A DNA stretch of 33,972 bases from Pseudomonadota bacterium (GTDB taxonomy: Bacteria > Pseudomonadota > Gammaproteobacteria > Burkholderiales > Burkholderiaceae_C). Location of the stretch: positions 1-33,972 of the forward strand of contig JAEZLX010000180.1 of NCBI GenBank assembly GCA_023415035.1, written 5' to 3'. The notes beneath the pieces were generated by a model. That model worked only from the letters and a program-made list of their open reading frames with translations, was not told where the DNA came from and ran no database searches. Of the stretch, positions 24,786-33,582 are shown piece after piece (position 1 is the stretch's first letter; each line of letters opens with the position of its first letter). The translations under genes were made by a program, and so were the position numbers.

Positions 24786-25526
24786 ATGTCCATCAACGCC
24801 CTGCAGGACCTCTGGCTGCTTGCCGCGGTGGCGCCGTTGCTGCTCGCGGCAGGTGCCTGGGGGCATCGTGCCTGGTCAGCGCATGTCGCCCGCCAGAAAC
24901 GGCGGATTCCGCGCCGCTGGCCCCTCATGCCCAGGGCGTTGGCCAACAGCGAGGAAATCCTCGTCTGGCACTGGCTGGCACGCACGTTCTATGACCATCA
25001 CGTCATGATCAAGCTGCCGGTGACCCGCTTCACGCTCCCGCGCGATCCGGCAGAAGGCAAGACCTGGTATCAATTGTTGGGCAGCGTGTACTGCACCTTC
25101 ACCATCTGCAAGTCCGACGGACGGGTGATCGGCTGCGTGGACGTGCCCGGCCGCACGGGCATTCCGCGCACGGTCCGCCAGATCAAGCATTCCCTGCTCA
25201 CCCAGTGCGGCCTTCCCTACTGGGTCGTCCGGTCCGACAACCTGCCCACGGTAGCCGAAATCCGCAACGAATTCCTGGGCGAATCGCCGCTGACGCAAGC
25301 GATGCGCGAGCGCGAACAGGAGGAGCTGGCCATCATTGCCGCGAAGGCCAACCTGCGTTCGGCCATCCACCGGCAACGCAAGAGCCGCCAGGGCAGCGAC
25401 TTCGCACCGCTGTCCACCTGGCCCTCCAGCACGACCGACATGCGGCCCAGCGACTTCAACACCAACTGGGACTCCGACAACTCCTTCCTGCAACCGCTGG
25501 ACAGCCGCAAGGGCGAGCTGCTCTGA
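24786..25526 (+). CDS. DUF2726-like membrane-anchored protein
   Basis: A 246-residue protein with one N-terminal membrane segment (LWLLAAVAPLLLAAGAWGHRAW, cited in outline, about residues 8-28) and a cytoplasmic domain. The domain pattern (LANSEEILVWHWLARTF, VTRFTLP, CTFTICKSDGRVIGCVDV, LLTQCGLPYWVVRSDNLPT) resembles DUF2726, a nuclease-like domain, although some restriction-type catalytic residues may be lost. A low-complexity Ser/Asp/Asn-rich tail follows. The start is the ATG at 24786. It is a single gene, convergent with rsuA. The function is unknown. Confidence 0.7.
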   Translation: MSINALQDLWLLAAVAPLLLAAGAWGHRAWSAHVARQKRRIPRRWPLMPRALANSEEILVWHWLARTFYDHHVMIKLPVTRFTLPRDPAEGKTWYQLLGSVYCTFTICKSDGRVIGCVDVPGRTGIPRTVRQIKHSLLTQCGLPYWVVRSDNLPTVAEIRNEFLGESPLTQAMREREQEELAIIAAKANLRSAIHRQRKSRQGSDFAPLSTWPSSTTDMRPSDFNTNWDSDNSFLQPLDSRKGELL

Positions 25527-25529
25527 CGC

Positions 25530-26276
25530 CTACGCCTTGCGCGTGAGGGCATCCACCTCGCCGGTCGTCAGCCAGCGCCACTGGCCGGGTGCCAGACCGG
25601 AGGGCAGTTCCAGACTGCCGATGGCCCTGCGGTGCAGGCCTTCGACGCGGTTGCCTGCGGCGGCCACCATGCGTTTGACCTGGTGGTATTTGCCTTCGGT
25701 CAGCGTCAGCTCCAGCAGATGATCGTCCAGCCGGCGGCATGCGTGCGCCTTCACCGGCTTGGGGTCGTCGTCGAGCACCACACCTTCGGACAAGCGCTGC
25801 AGCAGTCGGTCATCCAGCGGGTGCTTGAGCCGCGCCTCGTACACCTTGGGCACATGGTGACGCGGAGACGTCATGCGGTGGATGAACTTTCCGTCGTCCG
25901 ACAGCAGCAACAGGCCGGTGGTGTCCTGATCCAGGCGGCCCACGGCCTGCACCCCGGCTGCCGCCGAGCCACCGCGTTCGCGCAGCGGCCCCGGCAGCAG
26001 CGTGTGAACGCCCGGATGCGCGCCGGGTTTGCGCGAACACTCGTAGCCGGCAGGCTTGTGCAGCATCACGTAGGCGCGCTCGTGGTACTCCCAGCGCTGG
26101 CCCTGCACCCAGAAGACCAGTCCCTCGGTGGGCAGCAGCGCCTCCGGGTCGTCACAGGGAGCGCGCTCCTCGCCAACTTCGACCAGCCCTTGCTGCACCA
26201 GCCCCCAGCAGACCCGCCGGGTACCGAAACCCTGGCTGAAGAGGATGTTGTGCAGAGGCTGGGCGTGAACGGACAT
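25530..26276 (-). CDS. Pseudouridine synthase, RsuA family
   Basis: A 248-residue enzyme of the RsuA/RluB group, probably modifying U516 of 16S rRNA. It has an S4-like N-terminus (residues 8-50), YVMLHKPAGYECSRK, the catalytic Asp in GRLDQDTTGLLLLSDDG, KVYEARL and EGKYHQVKRMVAAAGNRVEGLHR in outline. The length and the S4 domain favour RsuA over RluE. The ATG at 26276 begins MSVHAQPLHN. It is on the minus strand between the DUF2726-like gene and cadR, with a 36-base gap to cadR. Confidence 0.88.
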   Translation of the reverse strand: MSVHAQPLHNILFSQGFGTRRVCWGLVQQGLVEVGEERAPCDDPEALLPTEGLVFWVQGQRWEYHERAYVMLHKPAGYECSRKPGAHPGVHTLLPGPLRERGGSAAAGVQAVGRLDQDTTGLLLLSDDGKFIHRMTSPRHHVPKVYEARLKHPLDDRLLQRLSEGVVLDDDPKPVKAHACRRLDDHLLELTLTEGKYHQVKRMVAAAGNRVEGLHRRAIGSLELPSGLAPGQWRWLTTGEVDALTRKA

Positions 26277-26312
26277 GGAAAAAGCAGACAGGAAAAGGTA
26301 AAACCGGACGGA

Positions 26313-26798
26313 TCAGCGGGCCGACGCGCGCGGCTTGCGTCCGTGCGAGCCGTGTACATGATGGGCGCCCGCGGAGGGCTCCGCCCGGCGGGCGGGCGTC
26401 ATTTCAGGGCGAGAGAGCTCGCTGAGGATGCCACAGTGGTCGGCTCTGTCGTGCACCGCGGTGCAACGGGCACGCAAGGCCCTGAGCTGGCGCTCCAGCT
26501 GCCGAAGCTCGCGGATGCGCTGCGACACGTGGCCGATGTGCTCGTCCAGCAGGTCGTTCACGCCGCCACAGTCCGCCTCCGGGTGATCCTTGAAACGCAA
26601 CAGCTCACGGATCTCGTCCAGCGTCATGTCCAGGTTGCGGCAATGCCGGATGAAGCTCAGGCGCTCCACGTGCGAGGCCTCGTAGGCACGGTAGTTCGAC
26701 CCGGTGCGCGCGGGCTCGGGCAGCAGGCCTTCCCTTTCATAGAAACGGATCGTCTCGACCGGGGTGTCGGTCTGCCGTGCCAGATCGCCGATTTTCAT
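26313..26798 (-). CDS. cadR: MerR-family cadmium/lead-responsive regulator
   Basis: A 161-residue MerR-type regulator, divergent from the metal-exporting ATPase. The winged helix is residues 1-70 (MKIGDLARQTDTPVETIRFY, EREGLLPEPARTGSNYR). Cys77 (DCGGVNDLL), Cys112 and Cys122 are placed as in CadR and PbrR, which bind Cd(II), Pb(II) or Zn(II). The C-terminal tail is His-rich (HHVHGSHGRK), a feature of CadR proteins that adds a second metal site. It controls its own and the cadA promoter through the dyad at 26820-26840. The starting ATG at 26798 is preceded by GGAGTGCTCC, with only a weak ribosome site. Confidence 0.9.
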   Translation of the reverse strand: MKIGDLARQTDTPVETIRFYEREGLLPEPARTGSNYRAYEASHVERLSFIRHCRNLDMTLDEIRELLRFKDHPEADCGGVNDLLDEHIGHVSQRIRELRQLERQLRALRARCTAVHDRADHCGILSELSRPEMTPARRAEPSAGAHHVHGSHGRKPRASAR

Positions 26799-26816
26799 GG
26801 AGTGCTCCTGCGGGGC

Positions 26817-26848
26817 TTGACCCTGAACCAGCTACAGGGTTTCCAATA
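26817..26848 (+). promoter_or_regulatory. MerR-type promoter and operator of cadA
   Basis: TTGACC (-35) at 26817-26822 and TCCAAT (-10) at 26842-26847 are separated by 19 bases, the over-long spacing that MerR proteins correct. The perfect dyad ACCCTG-N9-CAGGGT (26820-26840) lies between them and is the CadR/PbrR-type operator. Confidence 0.8.
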
Positions 26849-26882
26849 CTCTAAACGAAGACGAAAAACACACCGCAAGCCC

Positions 26883-29216
26883 ATGACCAGAGACCAGCAG
26901 CCGCACCAAGGCACTCACACTCATCAGGACGCCCGCCTTGCCTCGGCCGGCTGTGAGGAGGGGTGCGCCACCGCCATCCCCCTTGCGCCGGATACGGGTG
27001 GCGGCCAGGCCACGGCGTGGCTGAGCATCCCGGCCATGGACTGCGCGGCCGAAGAAGGCGAGATCCGGCGTGCCCTTTCGGACTTTCCGGGTCTGCGCGG
27101 GCTGCGGTTCCGGCTCTCCAGCCGCGCGCTGGGCATCGATGCGCCAGCCGGGTCCATCCCCCTGGCCATCGACGCCATCGCCAGCGCCGGCTTCAAGGTG
27201 ACGCCGTTGGCCACCGAGCCTTCGGCACCCGTTCACGCCGACCATCACGATCACGACCATGGGCACGGTCACGCACATGGCCATGACCACAGGCACACGG
27301 CGACGAACGGGTGGCGCGACGAGGTGCGCTTTGGTTTGGCGCTGGCGCTGGCTGTCCTGGCCGAAGCGCTGCACTTCCTTGCGCCCGACACCACCGCGTG
27401 GACGGCATCCGGCATGGTCGTGGCCGCGGCCGCCATCGCGCTGGCCGGTTTCTCGACCTACGCCAAGGGACTGGCCGCGCTGCGCCGCGGGCGCATCGGC
27501 ATCAACGCGCTGATGACGGTCGCCGTCACCGGTGCCTTTCTGATCGGTCAATGGCCCGAGGCCGCGATGGTCATGGCGCTGTACGCCATCGCCGAGCTGA
27601 TCGAAGCCCGCTCGGTGGACCGCGCACGCAACGCCATCCAGGGGCTGCTGAGCCTGGCGCCGGAAACGGCCGAGGTGCGCGATGCCGACGGACAGTGGGT
27701 GACGCGCCCCTCGCCGGACGTGCAGCCCGGCCAGACCATCCGCATCCGGCCCGGCGCCCGCGTTCCACTGGACGCCACCATCAACAACGGCCACACCACG
27801 GTTGACCAGTCGGCCGTGACCGGCGAGAGCATGCCGGTCGGGCGCGGAGCGGGCGACGCCCTCTTCGCCGGCACGGTCAACCTCACGGGCACGGTCGAGG
27901 CCACGGCCACGGCGGCGAGCCACAACACGCTTCTGGCGCGCATCATCGAGGCGGTCGAGCAGGCGCAAAGCGCGCGCGCGCCGACACAGGCTTTCGTCGA
28001 CCGCTTTGCCGCCATCTACACGCCCACGGTCTTCGTGCTGGCGCTGGCCGTGGCGCTCCTGGGACCGTGGCTGCTCGGCTGGACCTGGATGCAAGGCATT
28101 TACAAGGCGCTGGTGCTGCTGGTGATCGCCTGCCCCTGCGCGCTGGTCATTTCCACTCCGGTGAGCATCGTCAGCGGCCTGGCCGCGGCGGCGCGGCGCG
28201 GCATTCTCATCAAGGGTGGCGTTCATCTGGAAAAAGCCCGTCTGCTGCGCACCATCGCACTGGATAAGACGGGCACCATCACCGAAGGCCAACCTGGCCT
28301 GGTGGTCACCGAGGTCCTTGCCACGGGTCACAGCCAGGATGAGGTGCTGCACTGGGCCGCCGACATGGCCGCTCACTCCGACCATCCTGTCTCGCAAGCC
28401 ATCGCCACGGGACTGGACGGCCGCGGCTGCGCCGATGATCTCGACGGGTTCGAGGCCCTAGCAGGCCAGGGTACCCGGGCCAGGACGCATGGCACCGAGC
28501 TGTGGCTGGGCAACCACCGGCTGATCGAGTCGCTGGGGGTCTGCAATCCGCAGATCGAGGCCCGCCTGGCCGAACACGAATCGCTGGGCCGCACCGTCAC
28601 CCTGCTGGCCAGCCGCGATCAGGTGCTGGCCATCTTCGCGGTCGCCGACGCCATCAAGTCCAACTCGCGCGAGGCCATGGCCCAGCTCGCGGCCATGGGC
28701 GTTCAGACCTGCATGTTATCGGGCGACAACCAGAGCACGGTCGAGGCCATTGCGCGCGAGGCCGGCATCAGCAGCGCGCGCGGCCAGCTCATGCCGCAGG
28801 ACAAGCTCGAAGCCATTCGCGATCTGCAGCGCCAGGCCGGCGGCGGTGCCCATGCCGTGGCGATGGTGGGTGACGGCATCAACGACGCACCCGCACTGGC
28901 CACGGCCGATCTCGGCATCGCCATGGGCGGCGCCGGCACCGACATCGCCATCGAGGCGGCCGACGTGGTGATCATGAACGACGACCTGCGCCGCATCCCG
29001 GAGGCCATCCTGCTGTCGCGCCGCACGCACGCCGTGCTGGTGCAGAACATCGCACTGGCGCTGGGCATCAAGCTGGTGTTCTTCGTGCTGGCGGTGTTCG
29101 GCTCTGCCACCATGTGGATGGCCGTGTTCGCCGACATGGGCGCCAGCCTGATCGTGGTGGCCAACGGGCTGCGCCTGCTGCGCGTGCGCCCGGCCGACGG
29201 TCTCAGCCCGTCTTGA
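26883..29216 (+). CDS. cadA: Zn/Cd/Pb-translocating P-type ATPase
   Basis: A P1B-2 ATPase of 777 residues that pumps divalent soft metals out of the cytoplasm. The N-terminal metal-binding domain has IPAMDCAAEEGEIRRAL (Cys54 with acidic residues in place of a second Cys). A very His-rich stretch (residues 121-138) follows. Then come TGES at 313-316 (actuator), the CPC membrane motif at 417-419, DKTGT at 461-465 (phosphorylation Asp461), the HP dipeptide in SDHPVSQ, and MVGDGINDAPAL. The ATG at 26883 is chosen because a longer open frame upstream covers the divergent regulator and rsuA and is a shadow. The 3' end overlaps the convergent MFS gene by 14 bases. It is controlled by CadR. Confidence 0.94.
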   Translation: MTRDQQPHQGTHTHQDARLASAGCEEGCATAIPLAPDTGGGQATAWLSIPAMDCAAEEGEIRRALSDFPGLRGLRFRLSSRALGIDAPAGSIPLAIDAIASAGFKVTPLATEPSAPVHADHHDHDHGHGHAHGHDHRHTATNGWRDEVRFGLALALAVLAEALHFLAPDTTAWTASGMVVAAAAIALAGFSTYAKGLAALRRGRIGINALMTVAVTGAFLIGQWPEAAMVMALYAIAELIEARSVDRARNAIQGLLSLAPETAEVRDADGQWVTRPSPDVQPGQTIRIRPGARVPLDATINNGHTTVDQSAVTGESMPVGRGAGDALFAGTVNLTGTVEATATAASHNTLLARIIEAVEQAQSARAPTQAFVDRFAAIYTPTVFVLALAVALLGPWLLGWTWMQGIYKALVLLVIACPCALVISTPVSIVSGLAAAARRGILIKGGVHLEKARLLRTIALDKTGTITEGQPGLVVTEVLATGHSQDEVLHWAADMAAHSDHPVSQAIATGLDGRGCADDLDGFEALAGQGTRARTHGTELWLGNHRLIESLGVCNPQIEARLAEHESLGRTVTLLASRDQVLAIFAVADAIKSNSREAMAQLAAMGVQTCMLSGDNQSTVEAIAREAGISSARGQLMPQDKLEAIRDLQRQAGGGAHAVAMVGDGINDAPALATADLGIAMGGAGTDIAIEAADVVIMNDDLRRIPEAILLSRRTHAVLVQNIALALGIKLVFFVLAVFGSATMWMAVFADMGASLIVVANGLRLLRVRPADGLSPS

Positions 29217-30804
29217 CCGTGCTGCTCATCAAATAGCGGGTGACGCGCGGCGGCCCGTCACCCTGGTGAAACGCCAGCTTGCGGTCGCGCAAGGCCACAT
29301 CCGCCGCCGTCATGCGGTCGAAGCGGCGCAGGTGGTCGTTCCAGGATTCGTCCACCACCACCTCGACGAAGCGGCCAGGATCATTGATGTCGTCCAGCAG
29401 CTCCCACGACAGCGCGCCGTGGCGCAGACGCCCTCGCCTGCCTTCCTCCAGCATCAGCTGGCGAAACTCGTCGGCGCGCGCCGGATCGACCCGGTATTCG
29501 ATAGTCACCATCACATGCCCGTGGGCGGGCGGCGGTACCTGCGTTTCCGGCCTGGGCAGGACGCGGCGCGGCGAGAGGTCATCGCTGTCACCGCTGTCGG
29601 GGCGCCACCGGTTGATCAGCGACATGGCCAGCACACTGGTGACCGCCGCCACGCACAGGGACAGCGTCACGCTGGTCCAGGTCGCGATCTGGCCCCAGAT
29701 CGCCGCCCCCGACGCGCTCGCGCCCATGATGGCCATCTGGTAGATCGACATGCCACGGGCTCGCACCCAGTCGGGCAGTCGCGTCTGGATCGCCACGCTG
29801 AGCGTGTTGGCCGTAGTGATCCAGGCCACGCCTGCCACGAACATCGCCGGCACCGCCACCCAGACCAGATCCGTCAATGCGATCACCAGCATGGCCGAAG
29901 TCTGGGCCACCGTGCCGCGCAGGACCAGTCCGTCGCGGGTATAACGCCTGCGCAGTGCCGGCAGGAAGGCGGACGAGGCAATCGCGCCCGACCCCATGGA
30001 AGCCAGCAGGAGCGTGAAGGTGCCGGCGCCACCACCCTGCACACCGCGCGCCAGCAGAGGCAGCAACGCCATGAGGGCCGTGGAATGGAAAAAGAACGCC
30101 GCGATGCGCAGCAGTACCCCCTTGATGGGCTCGGACTGCGCCACGTACTGGAAGCCCACACGCATGGCGGCCAGCAACCGCTCGCGACCGAGCGGGTTGG
30201 GCTTGTGCTCGCGCTTCCACAGATGAATGATCCAGGCCGCGCCGAGCGAAATCACGGCATTGAGCGCGAACACCCAGGCACTGCCCAGACTCGCGATCAG
30301 CGCCCCGGCCACCAGTGGCCCGATGATGCGTGAGGCATTCATCGACACGGCGTTGAGGGCCAGTGCCGATGGCAGCTGGGGACGTGACACCACCTCGGGC
30401 ACGATGGCCGCGAACACGGGCCAGCGCATGGCCAGCCCGATGCCGTTGAAGAAGACCAGTACCAGCAGGAGCAGCGGCGACATCAGGCCCATGAACACGC
30501 ACGCGCTCAGCACGATGGCCACGACGGCGATCCACAGCTGCGTCGTGAGGAAATAGCGCTTGCGGTCCAGGTTGTCGGCCAGCGCGCCGCTGGGCAAGCC
30601 GAGCAGGAAGACCGGCAGCGTGGCTGCCGTCTGCACCAGCGCGACCCAGATCGGGCGCGTCGTCAGCGAAGTCATCATCCACGCGGCCGCCACCTCGCTC
30701 ATCCACATGCAAATGTTGGCCATGAACCAGGTGGTCCAGAGCATGCGGAACACCGGCCGGCGCAGAGGCGCGAAAGGTGACTGGTCGTCGTCGTGATGGG
30801 ACAT
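29203..30804 (-). CDS. MFS transporter with C-terminal ABM-like domain
   Basis: A 533-residue protein of the MFS_3 type. Residues about 10-420 contain about 12 membrane segments (FRMLWTTWFMANICMWMSEV, VALVQTAATLPVFLLGLPSG, and others), with LADNLDRKRYF as the loop 2-3 motif. Residues about 450-530 form an alpha/beta soluble domain (HVMVTIEYRVDPARADEFRQ, ELLDDINDPGRFVEVVVDESW) that resembles the antibiotic-biosynthesis-monooxygenase fold, a fusion known in this family. The substrate is unknown. The ATG at 30804 starts the conserved SPFAPLRRPVFR; no clear ribosome site. The stop overlaps the cadA stop by 14 bases on the opposite strand, but the cluster gives no evidence of a metal role. Confidence 0.85.
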   Translation of the reverse strand: MSHHDDDQSPFAPLRRPVFRMLWTTWFMANICMWMSEVAAAWMMTSLTTRPIWVALVQTAATLPVFLLGLPSGALADNLDRKRYFLTTQLWIAVVAIVLSACVFMGLMSPLLLLVLVFFNGIGLAMRWPVFAAIVPEVVSRPQLPSALALNAVSMNASRIIGPLVAGALIASLGSAWVFALNAVISLGAAWIIHLWKREHKPNPLGRERLLAAMRVGFQYVAQSEPIKGVLLRIAAFFFHSTALMALLPLLARGVQGGGAGTFTLLLASMGSGAIASSAFLPALRRRYTRDGLVLRGTVAQTSAMLVIALTDLVWVAVPAMFVAGVAWITTANTLSVAIQTRLPDWVRARGMSIYQMAIMGASASGAAIWGQIATWTSVTLSLCVAAVTSVLAMSLINRWRPDSGDSDDLSPRRVLPRPETQVPPPAHGHVMVTIEYRVDPARADEFRQLMLEEGRRGRLRHGALSWELLDDINDPGRFVEVVVDESWNDHLRRFDRMTAADVALRDRKLAFHQGDGPPRVTRYLMSSTVKTG

Positions 30805-31160
30805 CGTCAATGGGCAGGCGCACTGCAAAAGGCCCGGACACCTGACTGCATCCGGGCCTGGAAAAACACCGATCAACCGGGGACCGGGGCTGGGCATCCT
30901 CCGCCTCGCCGGGCACGCCCCGCATCACGGTTCGGTGACGGGACGATGTTACCTGCTTCAGGCCCCCGAACCCATCGCCATGGTGACCGGCCCTGCCCTG
31001 TCTCCCGTGGAACGACAAGCGCAAGCGGCGCGGCTGGCGCCCGCTGCCCGGATGAGGCCTTCGCCCACGGCCAGAAGATGTTCAGCCGGCCAACGGCTTT
31101 GGCCAGCGAACCGGTCCACCGTGGCCGGCCTCGACAGCGGCATGGCCGTGATGCCGGCGG
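30805..31160. other. Intergenic stretch between the MFS and monooxygenase genes
   Basis: About 355 bases. It holds the hairpin at 30830-30859 and several GC-rich short repeats. A minus-strand frame (31164-30958, TTG start) has no recognised motif, and long plus-strand frames here are compositionally poor, so none is called. No riboswitch consensus was recognised. Confidence 0.5.
30830..30859 (-). terminator. Hairpin with short U-run, likely terminator of the ssu-like locus
   Basis: A perfect 9-bp stem AGGCCCGGA/TCCGGGCCT (12-base loop) is followed on the minus strand by TTTT. It lies about 300 bases past the monooxygenase stop and about 26 bases before the MFS start codon. It could end the upstream transcript or act as an attenuator in the MFS leader. 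Confidence 0.5.
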
Positions 31161-32522
31161 TCAAGCTGCGGCTGCTGCCTCCAGCGCGCGCTCCGGGCGC
31201 GACGCCTGCTGCACCGCCGGCAGGTCCTGCAATCCGAAGTGGCTGCGCAGGGTATGGCCGCTGTAGTCGGTACGAAAGAGACCGCGCTTGCGCAGGATCG
31301 GCACCACTTCGTTGGCGAACAGCTCCAGCTGCTGCGTGATCACGGGCGGCATGACGTTAAAGCCATCGGCCGCGCCCGTGCGGAACCAGTCCTCTATCGT
31401 GTCGGCCACCTGTTCCGGTGTCCCGGCAATGGCCAGATGCCCGCGGGCACCCGCAAGACGCTTGAGCAGCTGGCGCAGGGTCAGCCCGTCGCGCAGGGTT
31501 GTCTCGACATAGCCGATGGCGCGGCTCTTGGACGCCTGCACCTGGTCGGGATCCGGGAAATCGTCGCGCGTCAGCTTGCGATCCAGGGGCAGCGTCGAGA
31601 AGTCGTGTCCCCCGAAGCGTGCCGACAGGCGGGTCAGACCCACGTCAATGCTGGTCAGCTCATCGAGCTCTTCCCAGACCTGCCGGGCTTCGTGCTCGGT
31701 GGAGCCAATGGCCGCACTCAGGCCTGGCAGGATCACGATGTCTTCGGGTCGACGCCCCAGATCGCGGGCGCGGCCCTTGACGTCCTGATAGAACGCCTGC
31801 GCGGACTCCTTGCCACCATGCGCCGTGAAGATGGCTTCCGCCCATTTCGCCGCAAAAGCGCGTCCGTCATCGGACTGTCCCGCCTGCACCAGCACCGGCC
31901 GCCCCTGGGGGCCACTGGGCACGTTCAAGGGACCGCGGGTCCGGATGTACCGACCGGTATAGTTGACCGGACGCACCTGACCGATGTCCACGAACTGGCC
32001 GCTGGCGGCGTCGTCCACGATGGCGCTGGACGGGAAGCTGCGCCACAGCGCGTCCACGGCTTCCACGAACTCGTTGGCGATGCGGTAGCGGTCGCCATGG
32101 TCCACATCGGCATCCAACCCGTAGTTCTCGCCGGCGCGGGGCGCCCACGAGGTCACGATGTTCCAGCCCGCACGCCCCTTGGACAGATGGTCCAGCGTGG
32201 CAAACTGGCGCGCCAGGGTGTAGGGGTGGCTGTAGGTTGTCGATGCCGTGCCGATCAGGCCGATCCGCTCGGTTTTCATCGCCAGGGCGGTGAGCAGCGT
32301 CAGCGGCTCCAGCAGGCCCGCGGCCAACTGGCCACTTTCCGGCCCGATCAGCGCGTCGGCCAGAAACACGGCGTCGAACTTGGCCGCTTCCGCGATGCGT
32401 GCGGCATCCACGTACAGCTCCAGGTCTGTGAGCGATTTGGGATTGGCGCCCGGATGGCGCCAGGCACCCTCGTGGTGGCCACGCGTCATGAGGAACAGGT
32501 TCAGGTGCAGTTGTCGGGACAT
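31161..32522 (-). CDS. LLM-class flavin-dependent monooxygenase (NtaA/SnaA/DszA type)
   Basis: A 453-residue luciferase-like monooxygenase that uses reduced FMN from a separate reductase. Motifs: LHLNLFLMTRGHHEGAWRHP at the start, AKFDAVFLADAL, ASTTYSHPYTLARQFATLDH in outline, SKGRAGWNIVTSWAPRAGEN in outline, RPVLVQAGQSDDGRAFAA in outline, and FNVMPPVITQQLELF. These fit the NtaA/SnaA/DszA/SoxA branch, which oxidises sulfonates, sulfides, aminopolycarboxylates or other xenobiotics, rather than SsuD, which lacks the long insertions. It lies 13 bases after ssuB, so it belongs to the same operon, suggesting organosulfur or similar substrates. The ATG at 32522 has GGAG upstream within the ssuB end. 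Confidence 0.88.
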   Translation of the reverse strand: MSRQLHLNLFLMTRGHHEGAWRHPGANPKSLTDLELYVDAARIAEAAKFDAVFLADALIGPESGQLAAGLLEPLTLLTALAMKTERIGLIGTASTTYSHPYTLARQFATLDHLSKGRAGWNIVTSWAPRAGENYGLDADVDHGDRYRIANEFVEAVDALWRSFPSSAIVDDAASGQFVDIGQVRPVNYTGRYIRTRGPLNVPSGPQGRPVLVQAGQSDDGRAFAAKWAEAIFTAHGGKESAQAFYQDVKGRARDLGRRPEDIVILPGLSAAIGSTEHEARQVWEELDELTSIDVGLTRLSARFGGHDFSTLPLDRKLTRDDFPDPDQVQASKSRAIGYVETTLRDGLTLRQLLKRLAGARGHLAIAGTPEQVADTIEDWFRTGAADGFNVMPPVITQQLELFANEVVPILRKRGLFRTDYSGHTLRSHFGLQDLPAVQQASRPERALEAAAAA

Positions 32523-32535
32523 CGCTCAAACTCCT

Positions 32536-33267
32536 TCAGGCAAATTCGGTTTCCACGCCCAGGCTGCGCAGCAAGGCTTCGCGCAGCTGCATGAATCGGG
32601 GGTGGTCCTGGCGACGGGGGTGCGGCAAACCCAGGGCGTGGTCTTCCACGATCCGGCCGTGCTTCATCACCAGAATGCGGTCGGCCAGCAGCAGTGACTC
32701 GTCCACGTCATGGGTCACCAGGATCACGGTGGGCCGGATGCGCTCGACCAGCCGCAGCAGCAGGTCATGCATGCGGATACGCGTCAGCGCGTCGAGCGCA
32801 CCAAACGGCTCGTCGGCCAGCAGGACATGGGGTTCGCGCAGCAGCGATCGGGCCAGCGCGGCACGCTGCTTCTGCCCGCCCGACAGGGTCGATGGCCAGA
32901 CGTTCGCCTTGTCGCCCAGACCGACATCGCGCAACAGTTGCTGCGCCGATTCGCGTGCCGAGCGGGACTCCAGGCCCAGCGTCAGGTTGTCGATCACCGA
33001 CAGCCAGGGCAGCAGGCGAGAATCCTGGAATAGCACGGAGACATTGCCGGCAGCCGTGGCCTGGCCGGTGCTTGTTGCGTCACGGTCCAGACCCGCGATG
33101 GCACGCAACAGCGTCGTCTTGCCGGAGCCGGATTCGCCGAGCAGCGCCACGAACTGGCCGGGCGGAATGTGCAGGTCGATGTTGTCCAGGATGCACTTGT
33201 CCTGGAAACTGCGGCTGAAGCGGTTCAGCTCGACCTGCCCCAGTGGGGAGGCAGTGGTATGTGTCAC
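32536..33267 (-). CDS. ssuB: ABC transporter ATPase, aliphatic-sulfonate type
   Basis: The ATP-hydrolysing subunit of an importer, 243 residues. Walker A GESGSGKTTLL at about residues 45-55, Q-loop FQDSRLLPWLSV, signature LSGGQKQRAALARSLL, Walker B VLLADEPFGALDALTR and the switch His in VTHDVDESLLLADRI. The SRLLPWLSV Q-loop and the closing region fit the SsuB/TauB nitrate-sulfonate group. The start is a GTG at 33267 that overlaps the stop of the ssuC remnant as GTGA, indicating coupled translation in the ancestral operon. With ssuC broken and ssuA truncated, the importer encoded here is unlikely to work. The symbol is a family-level assignment. Confidence 0.88.
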   Translation of the reverse strand: MTHTTASPLGQVELNRFSRSFQDKCILDNIDLHIPPGQFVALLGESGSGKTTLLRAIAGLDRDATSTGQATAAGNVSVLFQDSRLLPWLSVIDNLTLGLESRSARESAQQLLRDVGLGDKANVWPSTLSGGQKQRAALARSLLREPHVLLADEPFGALDALTRIRMHDLLLRLVERIRPTVILVTHDVDESLLLADRILVMKHGRIVEDHALGLPHPRRQDHPRFMQLREALLRSLGVETEFA

Positions 33268-33543
33268 GATCCAAGAGACTTTCTGTAAGACAGCACGCGT
33301 GCTTCCAGACGACGCACCGCGGCGTCCGACAGCAGGCCCAGCAAGGCGTAGATGAGGATGCCGATGACGATCACGTCGGTCTGGCCCCAGTCGCGGGCAC
33401 GGTTCATCAGGTACCAGGGCCCGCGCACGGGAAACAGGCGCCTCCGACGACGCGGCGGCCGGGCGTGACCTGACCGATGCAGACTTGGACAACGAGGCTT
33501 TCGACAGCCAGCCCGAAGGCGCGGGAATCTGTGCTTGGCTCAT
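33264..33543 (-). pseudogene. ssuC: ssuC-like permease with the middle deleted
   Basis: The intact 3' end reads WYLMNRARDWGQTDVIVIGI and IYALLGLLSDAAVRRLEARV, the last membrane helix and tail of a sulfonate-type permease, ending at the TGA overlapping the ssuB GTG. Forty bases after the ssuA stop an ATG at 33543 begins MSQAQIPAPSGWLSKA, a plausible permease N-terminus, in a different frame. The two join between about 33425 and 33480. About 200 residues containing the membrane helices and the EAA loop are absent, so this is a deletion with frame change. The gene is non-functional. A long frame running through it into ssuB is a chance fusion. Confidence 0.7.
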
Positions 33544-33582
33544 GGGATGTCTTTGCTCAAATCAAGAAGTAACCGCGGCCCA

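Noticed and set aside
25632..26882. Upstream extension of the cadA frame
   Set aside because: It is the antisense of rsuA and cadR. The CadR-controlled promoter at 26817-26848 requires the start to lie downstream of it.
30958..31164. A 68-codon minus-strand frame after the monooxygenase
   Set aside because: TTG start, no motif and repetitive composition; not enough to call a gene.
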